A stretch of DNA of 64,000 nucleotides from an uncultured Mollicutes bacterium (lineage in GTDB: Bacteria > Bacillota_I > Bacilli_A > RFN20 > CAG-826), in contig UQCQ01000010.1 of NCBI GenBank assembly GCA_900539595.1, positions 3,779 to 67,778 of the forward strand, given 5' to 3'. The notes under the pieces are model-generated. The model made no database searches, was not told where the DNA came from, and worked only from the letters and a program-made list of their open reading frames with translations. The position numbers and the translations under genes were made by a program. Below are positions 43,292 through 51,983 of the stretch, piece by piece. Numbering within the stretch: the first letter of the stretch is position 1; the number at the start of each line of letters is the position of its first letter.

Positions 43292-43900
43292 ATGGGACAC
43301 CCGTTTAAACACTTTGCCTTGGTTTGCCGTCACCGCCACCACGTGATCGTCAACGCATCCCATTGCGGCATCTTTTTCCAATCCCTCCGTCACGACCTCA
43401 CCAAATTCGGCTACACGGAATTCCATTATTCCCAACGTTATTATTGCGGCAACCATTCTCCTGTTTATGAAGAACGTGTCCGTCATGGCTATTTTTCCTT
43501 GATTTGTCAGCATCACACGAAACGGAATAAGCATCACTGGGAATATTGGGTGGACTTCTTCGCGGGTCGAATCATCGAAAGAACGATGCCATGGAATTGG
43601 GCGATGGAATATATCTGCGACACCCTCTCCGCCTCTTATTGCTATAACCCCAAAGGCTTCAAACAAGATACCCCTCTTCGTTATTTTGAGAAATTCAATT
43701 CGTTTTATTACATGACGGATTGGACGAGGGAATTCATCCATTGGGGACTCCAACGTTATGCTGAAATGGGGTTCGCCGGACTCAAAAAGAAAGACACCAA
43801 GAAGAAGTACGAGGAACTAGGAAAACAATATCCCTTGACCCAAGTGGTGGAAGCTCTTCGCCCCTTCGGGCAGTTGCCTCCTCTCGTATCCGATATATAA
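43292..43900 (+). CDS. DUF5662 family protein
   Basis: 202 aa. His- and aromatic-rich N-terminal half: KHFALVCRHRHHV, then LRHDLTKFGYTEF, YYCGNHSPV and HHTKRNKHHWEYW. These conserved His/Asp positions look like an HD-like metal site and match DUF5662. The C-terminal third is helical and basic. GGAGG precedes ATG 43292, 2 bp after the sirtuin stop, so they are cotranscribed. Role unknown. Confidence 0.85.
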   Translation: MGHPFKHFALVCRHRHHVIVNASHCGIFFQSLRHDLTKFGYTEFHYSQRYYCGNHSPVYEERVRHGYFSLICQHHTKRNKHHWEYWVDFFAGRIIERTMPWNWAMEYICDTLSASYCYNPKGFKQDTPLRYFEKFNSFYYMTDWTREFIHWGLQRYAEMGFAGLKKKDTKKKYEELGKQYPLTQVVEALRPFGQLPPLVSDI

Positions 43901-43920
43901 TAGGAGCCTTAAAACGGATT

Positions 43921-44346
43921 ATGAAAAACAAGATTGTGGTAATTGGGTGCGGGCGACTCGGCGCGAGCATCGCCAACGATGTTTCCTTCCGCGGAAAGGA
44001 TGTCATCGTCTTGGACAAAGACGAAAACTCTTTTGCCCGTTTAGATGAAAATTTCTCGGGTTTGAAACTCGTGGGGAATTGCTCCACCATCGATGAATTA
44101 AAAGAAGCACAGATTGAATCAGCGGACGAGGTGGTCATTGCTACAGGCGACGACAACGTCAACCTTTTGGTGACGTATTTATGCGCTAAACTCATCCACG
44201 TCCCCCATATTTTTGTCCGTTTCGACGATCCGGATAAATCCTATTTGATCCAAGGGATGCCAGTCCGCGCGATTTATCCCTTCATGCTTTCGAAAAAGAG
44301 TTACAACCAATATCGCGGCCTAGAGGAAACGGAGGAAACGAAATGA
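43921..44346 (+). CDS. TrkA/KtrA-type K+ channel regulator, short (RCK_N only)
   Basis: 141 aa. A Rossmann fold with GCGRLGASIA at the N terminus, a conserved Asp at the end of strand 2 (VLDKDENS), and ADEVVIATGDD. It has no RCK_C domain. It overlaps the next RCK gene by ATGA and is followed by trkH. It is likely a ring subunit that senses NAD(H) or ATP and gates the K+ transporter. Confidence 0.9.
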   Translation: MKNKIVVIGCGRLGASIANDVSFRGKDVIVLDKDENSFARLDENFSGLKLVGNCSTIDELKEAQIESADEVVIATGDDNVNLLVTYLCAKLIHVPHIFVRFDDPDKSYLIQGMPVRAIYPFMLSKKSYNQYRGLEETEETK

Positions 44347-45347
44347 AAATCGTGATTGCCGGTGGAGACGCCGAAGCCGAATACATCATCGCCTCGTTCC
44401 GGACTAGCGGCAGCGACATTATTGTCATCAACGAAGACCGTGAAGTGGCCCAGCGCCTTTTGCGTTCCTGCAATCTCCCTATCATTTGTGGAACCCCGTG
44501 GCGGAAATATGTCTTGGAACAGGCAAACGCTTATGACGCCGACGTTTTCATCGCCCTCAATGAACGGGATGAGGACAATTTTGCCACTTGCATGATTGCC
44601 AAGAAGGTCTTCAATGCCAAAAAATGCCTCTGTGTCGTCCATAACCCGAAAAACGTCGATGTCTTTAAGCAACTTGGCATCGATTCCGCCATCTCTTCAA
44701 CCTACCTCCTTGCCGAAAGCATCCGCAAGGAATCCACGCAGGATAACCTCGTGAAGATGCTTTCCCTTGATAATAACCGCCTTTCCGTTTTGGAATTCAC
44801 GGTTATGACCAAAAGCGAAATCGCCAACCATAAAATTCGCGATATCCACTTCCCGAATACAATGGCTTCCATTGCCGCCATCAAACGCGGATTCGACGTC
44901 ATTATCCCTAATGGCGATGTCACCTTGCTCCCCAAGGACGTTTTAACGATCGTCTGCCCGCCGCAAAACGCGACTCCGGTCTCTTCTTTCCTCTCCCGCA
45001 TCAACGAAGCCCTGACCAATCGTTTTGCCCGAATCCATAGCTCCAAGGAACAAATCTTAAACCACGTGGCCCAAAAGGTTGCAGAAGCCGCCAAACAAGC
45101 GGAAACGACCAAGCAAACCAAAGTAAATCCGCCTAAAGAGGAAGCCTCCCCTAAAGCAGAGGAACAGTCAAAAGAAGCGACCTCTGTAGCAGAAAAGCCT
45201 TCTGCTTCCGTTGATACGTCCCTAGAGACGCCAGCCGAAGTGGAAGCGCCAAAAGTCGAAGAAGCTTTGCCAAGCATGGAAGAAAAGATGGTCAAAAAGC
45301 CCAAGGAAAAGCGTTCCTCTTCGACGAAGCCTACGAAAAACCAGTGA
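44343..45347 (+). CDS. TrkA/KtrA-type K+ channel regulator with a long charged tail
   Basis: 334 aa. RCK_N-like fold (MKIVIAGGDAEAEYIIA; the usual GxGxxG is GGDAEA) and an RCK_C domain (about 155-220). A low-complexity Lys/Glu/Ala/Pro-rich tail of about 100 residues follows. The tail is unusual for TrkA and may be disordered or bind a partner. It sits between the short RCK protein and TrkH, so all three probably form one uptake complex. Confidence 0.88.
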   Translation: MKIVIAGGDAEAEYIIASFRTSGSDIIVINEDREVAQRLLRSCNLPIICGTPWRKYVLEQANAYDADVFIALNERDEDNFATCMIAKKVFNAKKCLCVVHNPKNVDVFKQLGIDSAISSTYLLAESIRKESTQDNLVKMLSLDNNRLSVLEFTVMTKSEIANHKIRDIHFPNTMASIAAIKRGFDVIIPNGDVTLLPKDVLTIVCPPQNATPVSSFLSRINEALTNRFARIHSSKEQILNHVAQKVAEAAKQAETTKQTKVNPPKEEASPKAEEQSKEATSVAEKPSASVDTSLETPAEVEAPKVEEALPSMEEKMVKKPKEKRSSSTKPTKNQ

Positions 45348-45360
45348 ATAAGGAAGAGGC

Positions 45361-47130
45361 ATGAGCAAAGCAACGCGCAAAGAGACTCGTGGATTTGCCA
45401 TGGTACTAGGCTACCTTGGCCTTTTCATGATTCTCATCGGCATCATCACGACGATTCCCTTGTTTATGTGTTTTTATCCCGGGGAAAGCGAATGCTGGAT
45501 GGATTTTGTGATCCCCGCAGGAATCAACATGGTCTTGGGACTTCTCCTTTATTTTTGCTTTTTATTCAAACGAAAAACGACGAAGTTCGTTCGCTACGAA
45601 GATTCGCAGTTGCTATTTCTTATTTGGATTTTAGCCATTGTCTCCGGCGCTGCCCCCATGTTTATTGCCTGCGCTAGAGGCGAAATGGACATGGATTTCT
45701 CCGAGGCCATTTTTGAAGCGACTTCGGCTTATTCCACTACAGGTCTCAACGTTTTTAAAGATTTCCTAGATACCGAAGGCGCGTTTTGCCCTCATGTCTA
45801 TACGTTCCACCGCTCGTTGATGCAATTTATCGGCGGGGTGGGATTGGTCCTGTTACTCACGACTTTATTAGGCGGTAATGGATCCACCATTCTTTATCAA
45901 ACGGAAGGCCATAATGATCACATCATGACCACGATGGGCAAGACTGCAAAAGTCATCTTCGGCATTTATACGATTTATACGATTTTAGGCGCTTTTGCTC
46001 TCTGGTTCAGTGGCATGCCCGCTTTTGATGCGGCCTGCACTTCCATGTGCGCCCTTTCCAGCGGCGGATTAAGCCCCCGTTCCAGCAACATCGCCTTTTA
46101 CCGCGATTACGAAGGAATGGTCCAAAATTTCCATTGGGAAAACGGAGCCGTGGGTGGAAACAAGGTCCCTGAGCCCTACGGGGGAGCCATTTTCCATGTC
46201 AATTCCCTCGCCATTGAAATCGTCGTGATGGTGCTTGTCATCCTCTCCGCGGTGAGCTTTGTTTTGCACGTATTTGCCCTTCGCGGCAAATGGAAGGATT
46301 TCTTCCGCGACGATGAAATCCGTTTTTGCATGCTTTGGACAGGAAGCTTGCTCCTATTTTCCCTCGGCGGAGCTTTCTTGACGTTAGGCCGAGACAACGT
46401 GAACCGCGGGCAGGAGTATTTTGCGAATTGGCCGGATACGATCCGCGACATTTTCTTCTACGTCATTGGCAGTTGGACCAGCAGCGGTTTCTCTAACACG
46501 ACCTTGACGCGGATGATTTCCCTTGGGAAACCCCTTCTATTTGCTTCACTGATGCTGATGTTAGTCGGCGGGGGAAGCGGGTCTACCGCCGGTGGCATTA
46601 AGCAATACCGCGTGGCGATCTTGCTTCGCGACCTCCGTTATTCCATTGTGACGCGTTTTGCCCCCTCCATTAAGATGGTGCCTTGCTCCACCTATCGATA
46701 TGGGAAACATTCCGAACTCGACGCTTCCACGGTTAAAGAGGCCCATAACTATTTCTTCTTGTTTATTTCCATGTTCGCCGCCTCCGTCTTGATACTTTGC
46801 TTCTGCCCTAGCGGAGAAGCCTCTTCCTTTGCCGATACTTCCGTCAATATTGAGATGGTCTCCTATAACGTCGCTTCCGCGGCTTCCAATACGGGGCTAG
46901 GCGTCACGAACTTCGTGAATTACCGCGATTTCGTTCGTTCCATTAACGAAGGCTGGTATTACCCCCTCTATCTATGGGTCCTTTCCATCGACATGTTCCT
47001 TGGCCGTTTGGAGATTATGCCTCTCATCTATTCGGCTCAAAATATTCACCTCGAATTCACTCACGCCAAAGAGGTGGCCAAAGGGAAATCGGAAAAGAGG
47101 CACGCTCAGTATTTAGAAAACGGACTATAA
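45361..47130 (+). CDS. trkH: TrkH/KtrB-type potassium transporter
   Basis: 589-aa membrane protein with multiple TM helices and four pore-loop repeats: TTGLN near 121, SSGGLS, TSSGFSN and NTGLGV. GGGSGSTAGGIKQYR is typical of TrkH. It moves K+ (or Na+/K+) down or against gradients with the two RCK proteins. AAGGAAGAGG precedes the ATG. The yqeY gene follows 21 bp later. Confidence 0.93.
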   Translation: MSKATRKETRGFAMVLGYLGLFMILIGIITTIPLFMCFYPGESECWMDFVIPAGINMVLGLLLYFCFLFKRKTTKFVRYEDSQLLFLIWILAIVSGAAPMFIACARGEMDMDFSEAIFEATSAYSTTGLNVFKDFLDTEGAFCPHVYTFHRSLMQFIGGVGLVLLLTTLLGGNGSTILYQTEGHNDHIMTTMGKTAKVIFGIYTIYTILGAFALWFSGMPAFDAACTSMCALSSGGLSPRSSNIAFYRDYEGMVQNFHWENGAVGGNKVPEPYGGAIFHVNSLAIEIVVMVLVILSAVSFVLHVFALRGKWKDFFRDDEIRFCMLWTGSLLLFSLGGAFLTLGRDNVNRGQEYFANWPDTIRDIFFYVIGSWTSSGFSNTTLTRMISLGKPLLFASLMLMLVGGGSGSTAGGIKQYRVAILLRDLRYSIVTRFAPSIKMVPCSTYRYGKHSELDASTVKEAHNYFFLFISMFAASVLILCFCPSGEASSFADTSVNIEMVSYNVASAASNTGLGVTNFVNYRDFVRSINEGWYYPLYLWVLSIDMFLGRLEIMPLIYSAQNIHLEFTHAKEVAKGKSEKRHAQYLENGL

Positions 47131-47151
47131 TGAAATCGGAGGTATTTCTCT

Positions 47152-47568
47152 ATGCTTATTGATGAAATTCGTAAAGCCAACATCGCGGCCATGAAGGCCC
47201 ATGATACGGAAGCCCGTGGGGCCTATTCGATTGTGATTACCCGTTACCAGGCTCTATTAACTTCGGGAACGGGTGTTGCCCCAACCGATGCGGACCTCAT
47301 CCACATCCTGCAAAAATTCGCCAAGGAATTAGACGAAGAAAAGGAAGGCTACGTCAAGGCGGGTAGAACCGAACAGGCGGAAGCCACCGAAAAACAAAAG
47401 CAAGCCATCGTCTCCTTCTTGCCGAAGCAATTAAGTGAAGAAGAAGTTCGGAAGATCTATGCTTCTTTAGAAGATAAGTCCATGCCGGCCGTGATGAAAC
47501 ATTTCAAGACGAATTATGCCGGACAGGTCGATATGGGACTTGTCAGCAAGGTTGCCAGAGGCTTATAA
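47152..47568 (+). CDS. yqeY: GatB/YqeY-domain protein
   Basis: 138 aa, shorter than GatB, of the stand-alone YqeY type. The helical domain includes LIDEIRKANIAAMKA, FLPKQLSEEEV and VDMGLVSKVARG near the end. The family resembles the tRNA-binding tail of the Glu-tRNA(Gln) amidotransferase; its own function is not fixed. GGAGG precedes the ATG. Confidence 0.92.
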   Translation: MLIDEIRKANIAAMKAHDTEARGAYSIVITRYQALLTSGTGVAPTDADLIHILQKFAKELDEEKEGYVKAGRTEQAEATEKQKQAIVSFLPKQLSEEEVRKIYASLEDKSMPAVMKHFKTNYAGQVDMGLVSKVARGL

Positions 47569-47591
47569 TCCTTTTCGCTGCAACGCAGCCT

Positions 47592-47665
47592 AGGGGCGTG
47601 GTTCAGTGGTAGAACAGAGGTCTCCAAAACCTTTGATGAGGGTTCGATTCCTTCCGCCCCTGCCA
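47592..47665 (+). tRNA. tRNA-Trp (CCA)
   Basis: 74 nt with CCA. Acceptor AGGGGCG/CGCCCCT, anticodon loop CTCCAAA (anticodon CCA), T loop TTCGATT. It supports TGA being a stop here. The accessory genes RhuM to the Fic chimera start just downstream. Confidence 0.95.
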
Positions 47666-47675
47666 TACGCAGACT

Positions 47676-47704
47676 ACAGTCCTGATACATTCGGGGCTGT
47701 TTTT
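47676..47704 (+). terminator. Terminator after tRNA-Trp
   Basis: ACAGTCCTGA (47676-47685) pairs with TCGGGGCTGT (47691-47700) with G-U pairs, then a T run. Confidence 0.7.
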
Positions 47705-47789
47705 ATTTCTAACGTCTTTGTGTTTCAACAAATAATGATTATTAATCACCAACAAAGTATAATTGTAGTAGAGCAAGGAAGCGCGAATT

Positions 47790-48782
47790 ATGCCTGACAA
47801 AAATGACATTTTAATTTACAACACGCCTAATGGGAATTCTAACGTCGAAGTCTATTTATTTGACGAGGATATTTGGATGACCCAAGCTGCGCTCGCTGAT
47901 CTTTTTCAAACCTCGAGAAACAACATTACAATGCATGTCCAAAATATCTATAAGGAAGGCGAGCTTATGGAGGAGGCAACCAGTAAGCCTGACTTACTAG
48001 TTCGAAATGAAGGCTCAAGGACGGTTAAAAGGACCATCAAACTCTATAATCTCAAAATGATTATTGCCATCGGAATGCGCGCGAAGAGCTCTGCTGCAAC
48101 CTCGTTTAGAATTTGGGCGAACAACGTTCTTAGGGAATACATGGTGAAAGGGTTCGCCATGGATGACAGGCGTTTAGAAGATCCTGAGCGATTCGGCAAA
48201 GATTACTTTGACGAGCTCTATTTGAGAATCCGCGCGATTCGGGCCTCCGAGAAGAGGTTCTATGAAAAGGTGCTCGACATCTATTCAACTAGCGTCGATT
48301 ACAACGCCAACGACGAACAGACCATCAACTTCTTCAAAACGGTGCAGAACAAGCTCCATTTCGCGATTTCCGGTGAGACCGCGGCGGAGATCGTTTATCA
48401 TCGGGCCGATGCCGAAAAAGACAACATGGGTTTGACTTCGTGGAGTGGTGAACATGTCCAAAAGTCGGACGTGACAATCGCGAAGAATTACTTGTCTAAA
48501 GAGGAAATCGATTCCTTGAACCAAATCGTAAACATGTACCTCGACCATGCCGAGAGAATGGCGAAGAGCGCCATTCCAATGCATATGAGCGATTGGGTGA
48601 GCGCCCTCGACGAATTTCTGCGGTTCGAAAGGGCGGATATCTTGACGGGTTCTGACAAGATTTCACACGCCCTGGCGGTGCAGAAGGCCCATAAGGAATA
48701 CGAGAAGTTTGATAGTGCCCGGCAGCTCAGGATGGGACACGAGCTGGATAGCAAATTGCTGGACGTCCTAAAAAAGAAATAG
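47790..48782 (+). CDS. RhuM family protein
   Basis: 330 aa. N-terminal half matches the RhuM/virulence-RhuM family: IWMTQAALADLFQTSRNNI (an HTH-like segment), IKLYNLKMIIAIGMRAKSS and FRIWANNVLREYMVKGF. The C-terminal half is the helical part found in long RhuM proteins. RhuM genes are scattered on genomic islands and beside restriction or Fic genes; the activity is not known. AAGGA lies before the ATG. An XRE protein gene follows after 4 bp. Confidence 0.9.
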   Translation: MPDKNDILIYNTPNGNSNVEVYLFDEDIWMTQAALADLFQTSRNNITMHVQNIYKEGELMEEATSKPDLLVRNEGSRTVKRTIKLYNLKMIIAIGMRAKSSAATSFRIWANNVLREYMVKGFAMDDRRLEDPERFGKDYFDELYLRIRAIRASEKRFYEKVLDIYSTSVDYNANDEQTINFFKTVQNKLHFAISGETAAEIVYHRADAEKDNMGLTSWSGEHVQKSDVTIAKNYLSKEEIDSLNQIVNMYLDHAERMAKSAIPMHMSDWVSALDEFLRFERADILTGSDKISHALAVQKAHKEYEKFDSARQLRMGHELDSKLLDVLKKK

Positions 48783-48786
48783 GTTT

Positions 48787-49395
48787 ATGAGCGAAAGGAA
48801 AATCGGCCTGGCGATAAAACGGAGGAGAAAGGAACTCGGGCTTTCGCAATCCGAACTCGCCTCAAGGCTTGGGTATAAGGACCATTCGACGCTCGCTAAG
48901 GTCGAAACGGGGGTGAACGACATCACCGTCGATACGCTTTTCAAATACGCCAAAGCGCTTGACATTAGCGTAACCGACCTTCTCAATTACAGTTTGGATG
49001 AGGCCAAAGGCATCTATCACCTTGGCTTTGATTGCCTCCCGACATTACCGAATATCCATGACTGCAAAGTTGAAAGAATCACAGTCGGCAAGGATTTCCT
49101 TCTCCTTGTCTTCGAAAAGGATATCGCCCGTCACGACTCGGTCAGATTTCATCATCCGCGAGCGGATTCGCTGGAAATCGAATACCATCTCGCCGATGAA
49201 CCTGAGCTTTATTTGGCAAAAGGAGGGAGAATAATCCCCGCTCCATACGAAACGCTCAAGGATTTGGTTAATGAAGGCCTTATTTATCTTTGTGAATACG
49301 TTGGTTATAAATCGGTCATAATAAAGCTTTGCGGCGCTAGCCTTGCCATTTTGAACCTCACCGTGAACCAAGTCGATTACCGTTGGATCGAATAA
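48787..49395 (+). CDS. XRE-family HTH protein with an unknown C-terminal domain
   Basis: 202 aa. HTH at about 8-65 (LGLSQSELASRLG ... STLAKVETGVNDITVDTL). A 130-residue beta-rich domain follows that I do not recognise. It is 4 bp after RhuM and probably coexpressed. It may regulate the RhuM unit, or the pair may form a toxin/regulator-like module. The latter is inference from spacing. Confidence 0.85.
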   Translation: MSERKIGLAIKRRRKELGLSQSELASRLGYKDHSTLAKVETGVNDITVDTLFKYAKALDISVTDLLNYSLDEAKGIYHLGFDCLPTLPNIHDCKVERITVGKDFLLLVFEKDIARHDSVRFHHPRADSLEIEYHLADEPELYLAKGGRIIPAPYETLKDLVNEGLIYLCEYVGYKSVIIKLCGASLAILNLTVNQVDYRWIE

Positions 49396-49444
49396 CAGGT
49401 AGGCAGAACGTTTGGAAGATTTTGATTCCTCCCATCCCCTTTGA

Positions 49445-49900
49445 AATGTATCAATGGGGGGCGCGGTTGTCGGCTTAGACCCATCGCCGTACGACAACAT
49501 GCCCCCCACGGTGTAAAAAAGCCAAATCTACCTCAAGCTCGCAACGACGTACTATTACGGAAAGCAGGGGATTAAAGTAATCCCCAACGTGCGACTCGGA
49601 AGTCCCGAGACTCTTTCGTGCCTGGATGCGTTCCCCAAGCATTCCTTAATCGCAATCGGAACGCATGGCTTCACGCACCGCAAAGACAATAGAACGATAT
49701 TTGCCGAACAAATCAAAATCGTAGTCGATAGGCTTGAGCCGATTGGCATCTGCGTTTACGGCCCGGCGTCTGACGAATTGTTCGGCTATGCCAGATCAAA
49801 AGGCGTTGAAATATACCAATACGATTCTTACACCATGAAGGAAAATGCAAAGGACAAGGCGAGACGCCTTTCGGAGGTGAAAACCAATGAAGGGAAATAG
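49445..49900 (+). pseudogene. DUF4417 protein remnant with a nonsense codon
   Basis: In one frame the text reads VVGLDPSPYDNMPPTV, then TAA at 49514, then KSQIYLKLATTYYYGKQGIK and IPNVRLG, with SLIAIGTHGF and CVYGPASDELFGYA further on. This is the C-terminal half of DUF4417, where the stop takes the place of the Gln expected after the conserved DMP-like segment (CAA to TAA). The N-terminal half is missing. A GTG at 49589 could still start a 103-aa fragment. Confidence 0.7.
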
Positions 49901-50630
49901 CATACTGTTCTCTTCCTACAGCGGTCGTTATATTGGTGACTCTCCTGAGGGTTGTTCGTCATCTTTTCACGGAGAGTCGCAACCGTATCAAGATGAATAC
50001 TCTGTTTATTCAAAAATGGTTAAAAGGGATATTAAACACGGTGTTTACAAGCTCGGCTTCGGGTATTCTCAAAACCCAACGTCTCAAAATTTAAGCACCT
50101 TAGTCAATGGAAATTATATTGGCAATAAGCTTTTGAATAAAGAAGTGCCTTACGTTATAACCTCTAAGGGAGAAGTTATTATTGGAGATAGAAATGGTAA
50201 TGGAAGAATGGCTCGATTATGGCAAAACGTTCTTTTAATCCGATGGAATCCCGTTTTTGAGTATCTTCCCTTGGAATCCCAAATTAAGAAATACCAAGAT
50301 GAATATTACCAAGCGATTGCTAGATGCAACGTCGCTGGAAATTCCACGGTTTTTGTCGAATTCATGCTAAGGATGATCGACAAAACCTTGGAAGACTTCC
50401 TTTCGAAAGCTGGCCAAGAGTCGATTTCTTTCCATGGCGAGTTGAATCGTTTCCTTGCGATGATGGAGGAAGGAGTTCCGCTATCCGCCAACGAAATCAT
50501 GAAAAAACTGCGTATTAAATCCAAAGAAACATTGCGAAAAACCTATTTGAATCCGGCATTGGAATATGGACTTATAAAAATGACCTTGCCGGATAAACCC
50601 CATAGCAAAAATCAAAAATATTTTAAATAA
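49887..50630 (+). pseudogene. Chimeric ORF: toxin-like linker domain fused to the C-terminal half of a Fic protein
   Basis: 247 aa, open throughout. Residues 1-105 resemble a region I associate with the end of DUF4417/polymorphic-toxin neighbours (VPYVITSKGEVIIGDRNGNG). Residues from RNGNGRMARLWQ onward match the Fic motif end (DGNGRxGRLWQ) and the Fic C-terminal helices (LLIRWNPVFEYLPLES, QDEYYQAI, STVFVEFML), then a winged-helix tail. The catalytic His of HPFxDGNGR and the Fic core before it are absent. The two parts meet in the shared Asn-Gly-Asn-Gly codons, so a deletion between short identical stretches is likely. Not expected to AMPylate. Confidence 0.65.
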
Positions 50631-50667
50631 TCGCTATACGTCCCCCTTCTTTTTAAAAATTGGGGTT

Positions 50668-51780
50668 TCAATAAAGGATTTTTCTTACCTCTTTGCAGAC
50701 TTCGCCTTCACCATAATTGACAAGTTGGGTAAAGAAAACGAAGGAACGCCGGGTGGAGGGATTGATCGCGAGGTAGCAGCCAAGCCAGCCACTCCAGCCA
50801 AATTCATCCACGGAGGAATAAGGACAGTTTTCGTCATATTCCCGTCGGATTTGCACTAAGTTCTTGTAAACGGTTCCTTTGGGAGTCATCCAATCCGATG
50901 GGGAGGGTTTTGGATCTTTTTCCTTTTCTTGAAAAATGCTTTCCAACGTTTCTTTGCGAAGGATTTTATAAGAAAGAAGCGCATCGGCAAATAAAGAGAC
51001 TTCATCGATAGTCGCAAAGAGTCCGCCGCCCCCGGATTCAAAGGCGTTTGGCTTTCCATCAAACCTTATGCCAAGACTATCTTGATCGTATTCTTCTAAC
51101 CCGTTTTCCGTTTTCAAATAGACATGAGATAAATGTTTTCTTTGTCCGTCGGCGATTGAAAAACCAATATTTGGAATCCCTGCCGGTTCAAAAAGGTATT
51201 TCTTTAAGAAATTCCCATAGGTCATGCCGGAAGTTTTTTCGATGATGGCGGCAAGCATATCCGCGGATACGGAATAGATGCGTTTGGTGCCGGGGACATA
51301 AAGAAGCGGAAGCGTAGCGATTCTAGAAGCGAATTCGCTGGTAGATAGGGTAAATCCCGATTCCAAAACTTGAGTGAATACGGAGGCGGTTAACCCGTTA
51401 TTATATTGGAATCCCGCGGTCATATTTAAAGCTTGTTCGATAGAAGGAGAGGGGACGTGGAGGTGTTTTCCTTCAATTTCTACAACGGGAGATTGCAGTT
51501 CGGGGAAGAATTTTCCTAGAGGATCCTCCTTGGAAAATAAACCCAGTTCCATGGCCTTGAATACGGCGACGCTGGTAAAGACTTTGGTGACGCTAAAAAG
51601 GCGGCAAACCGTATCGCGTTGAAAAGGAACTTTGGTTTTTAAGTCCGAAAATCCAGAATCGAGATAAAGGCTTTCTTTCCCACCGTCTTTAATGAGCAAG
51701 CTGCATCCTGCAATTTTTCCTTCGTGGACGCATTGATGGAGGTATTCTTCGGCTTTCTTAATTTTTTGGGGATCGAACAT
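50668..51780 (-). CDS. Serine hydrolase, beta-lactamase/DD-peptidase family
   Basis: 370-aa class C-type penicillin-binding fold. The nucleophile motif SVTK (SxxK) is near residue 64 in CRLFSVTKVF, and the second motif YSVS (YxN-type) is near 160. GGGGLFATIDEV is typical of the esterase/EstB-like branch. No signal peptide, so it is cytosolic; an esterase or peptidase role is more likely than antibiotic resistance. The start region has only a weak purine stretch, and a CTCTT/AAGAG hairpin lies upstream. Confidence 0.9.
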   Translation of the reverse strand: MFDPQKIKKAEEYLHQCVHEGKIAGCSLLIKDGGKESLYLDSGFSDLKTKVPFQRDTVCRLFSVTKVFTSVAVFKAMELGLFSKEDPLGKFFPELQSPVVEIEGKHLHVPSPSIEQALNMTAGFQYNNGLTASVFTQVLESGFTLSTSEFASRIATLPLLYVPGTKRIYSVSADMLAAIIEKTSGMTYGNFLKKYLFEPAGIPNIGFSIADGQRKHLSHVYLKTENGLEEYDQDSLGIRFDGKPNAFESGGGGLFATIDEVSLFADALLSYKILRKETLESIFQEKEKDPKPSPSDWMTPKGTVYKNLVQIRREYDENCPYSSVDEFGWSGWLGCYLAINPSTRRSFVFFTQLVNYGEGEVCKEVRKILY

Positions 51781-51983
51781 GGTGTTTCTCTTTTCTAAGA
51801 GTTTAATCTTTGAGACTAAAAAAGAAACACACCTTTTGTTCCCTATTTTTTGACTTTCGCTTCAAAAAGGAACTCTTTCCCCCACAAATTCGGATTTTTC
51901 CCGTTTTTCGGGAACCAATTCGCCTTATACGTGATTTTCTTTTTCGCGGAAACGGGGAAAACAAAGGCATTGGAGGATCTAGC
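51781..51983. other. Short intergenic stretch, divergent promoters likely
   Basis: About 200 bp separate the minus-strand hydrolase start and the pseudogene start. Apart from the CTCTT/AAGAG hairpin (51788-51801) and GGAGG at 51972 for the pseudogene, nothing is recognised. Confidence 0.4.

Noticed and set aside
49405..49435. Degenerate copy of the tRNA-Trp 3' end as an attachment site
   Set aside because: GATTCCTCCCATCCCC only loosely resembles the tRNA end; too short and mismatched to support.
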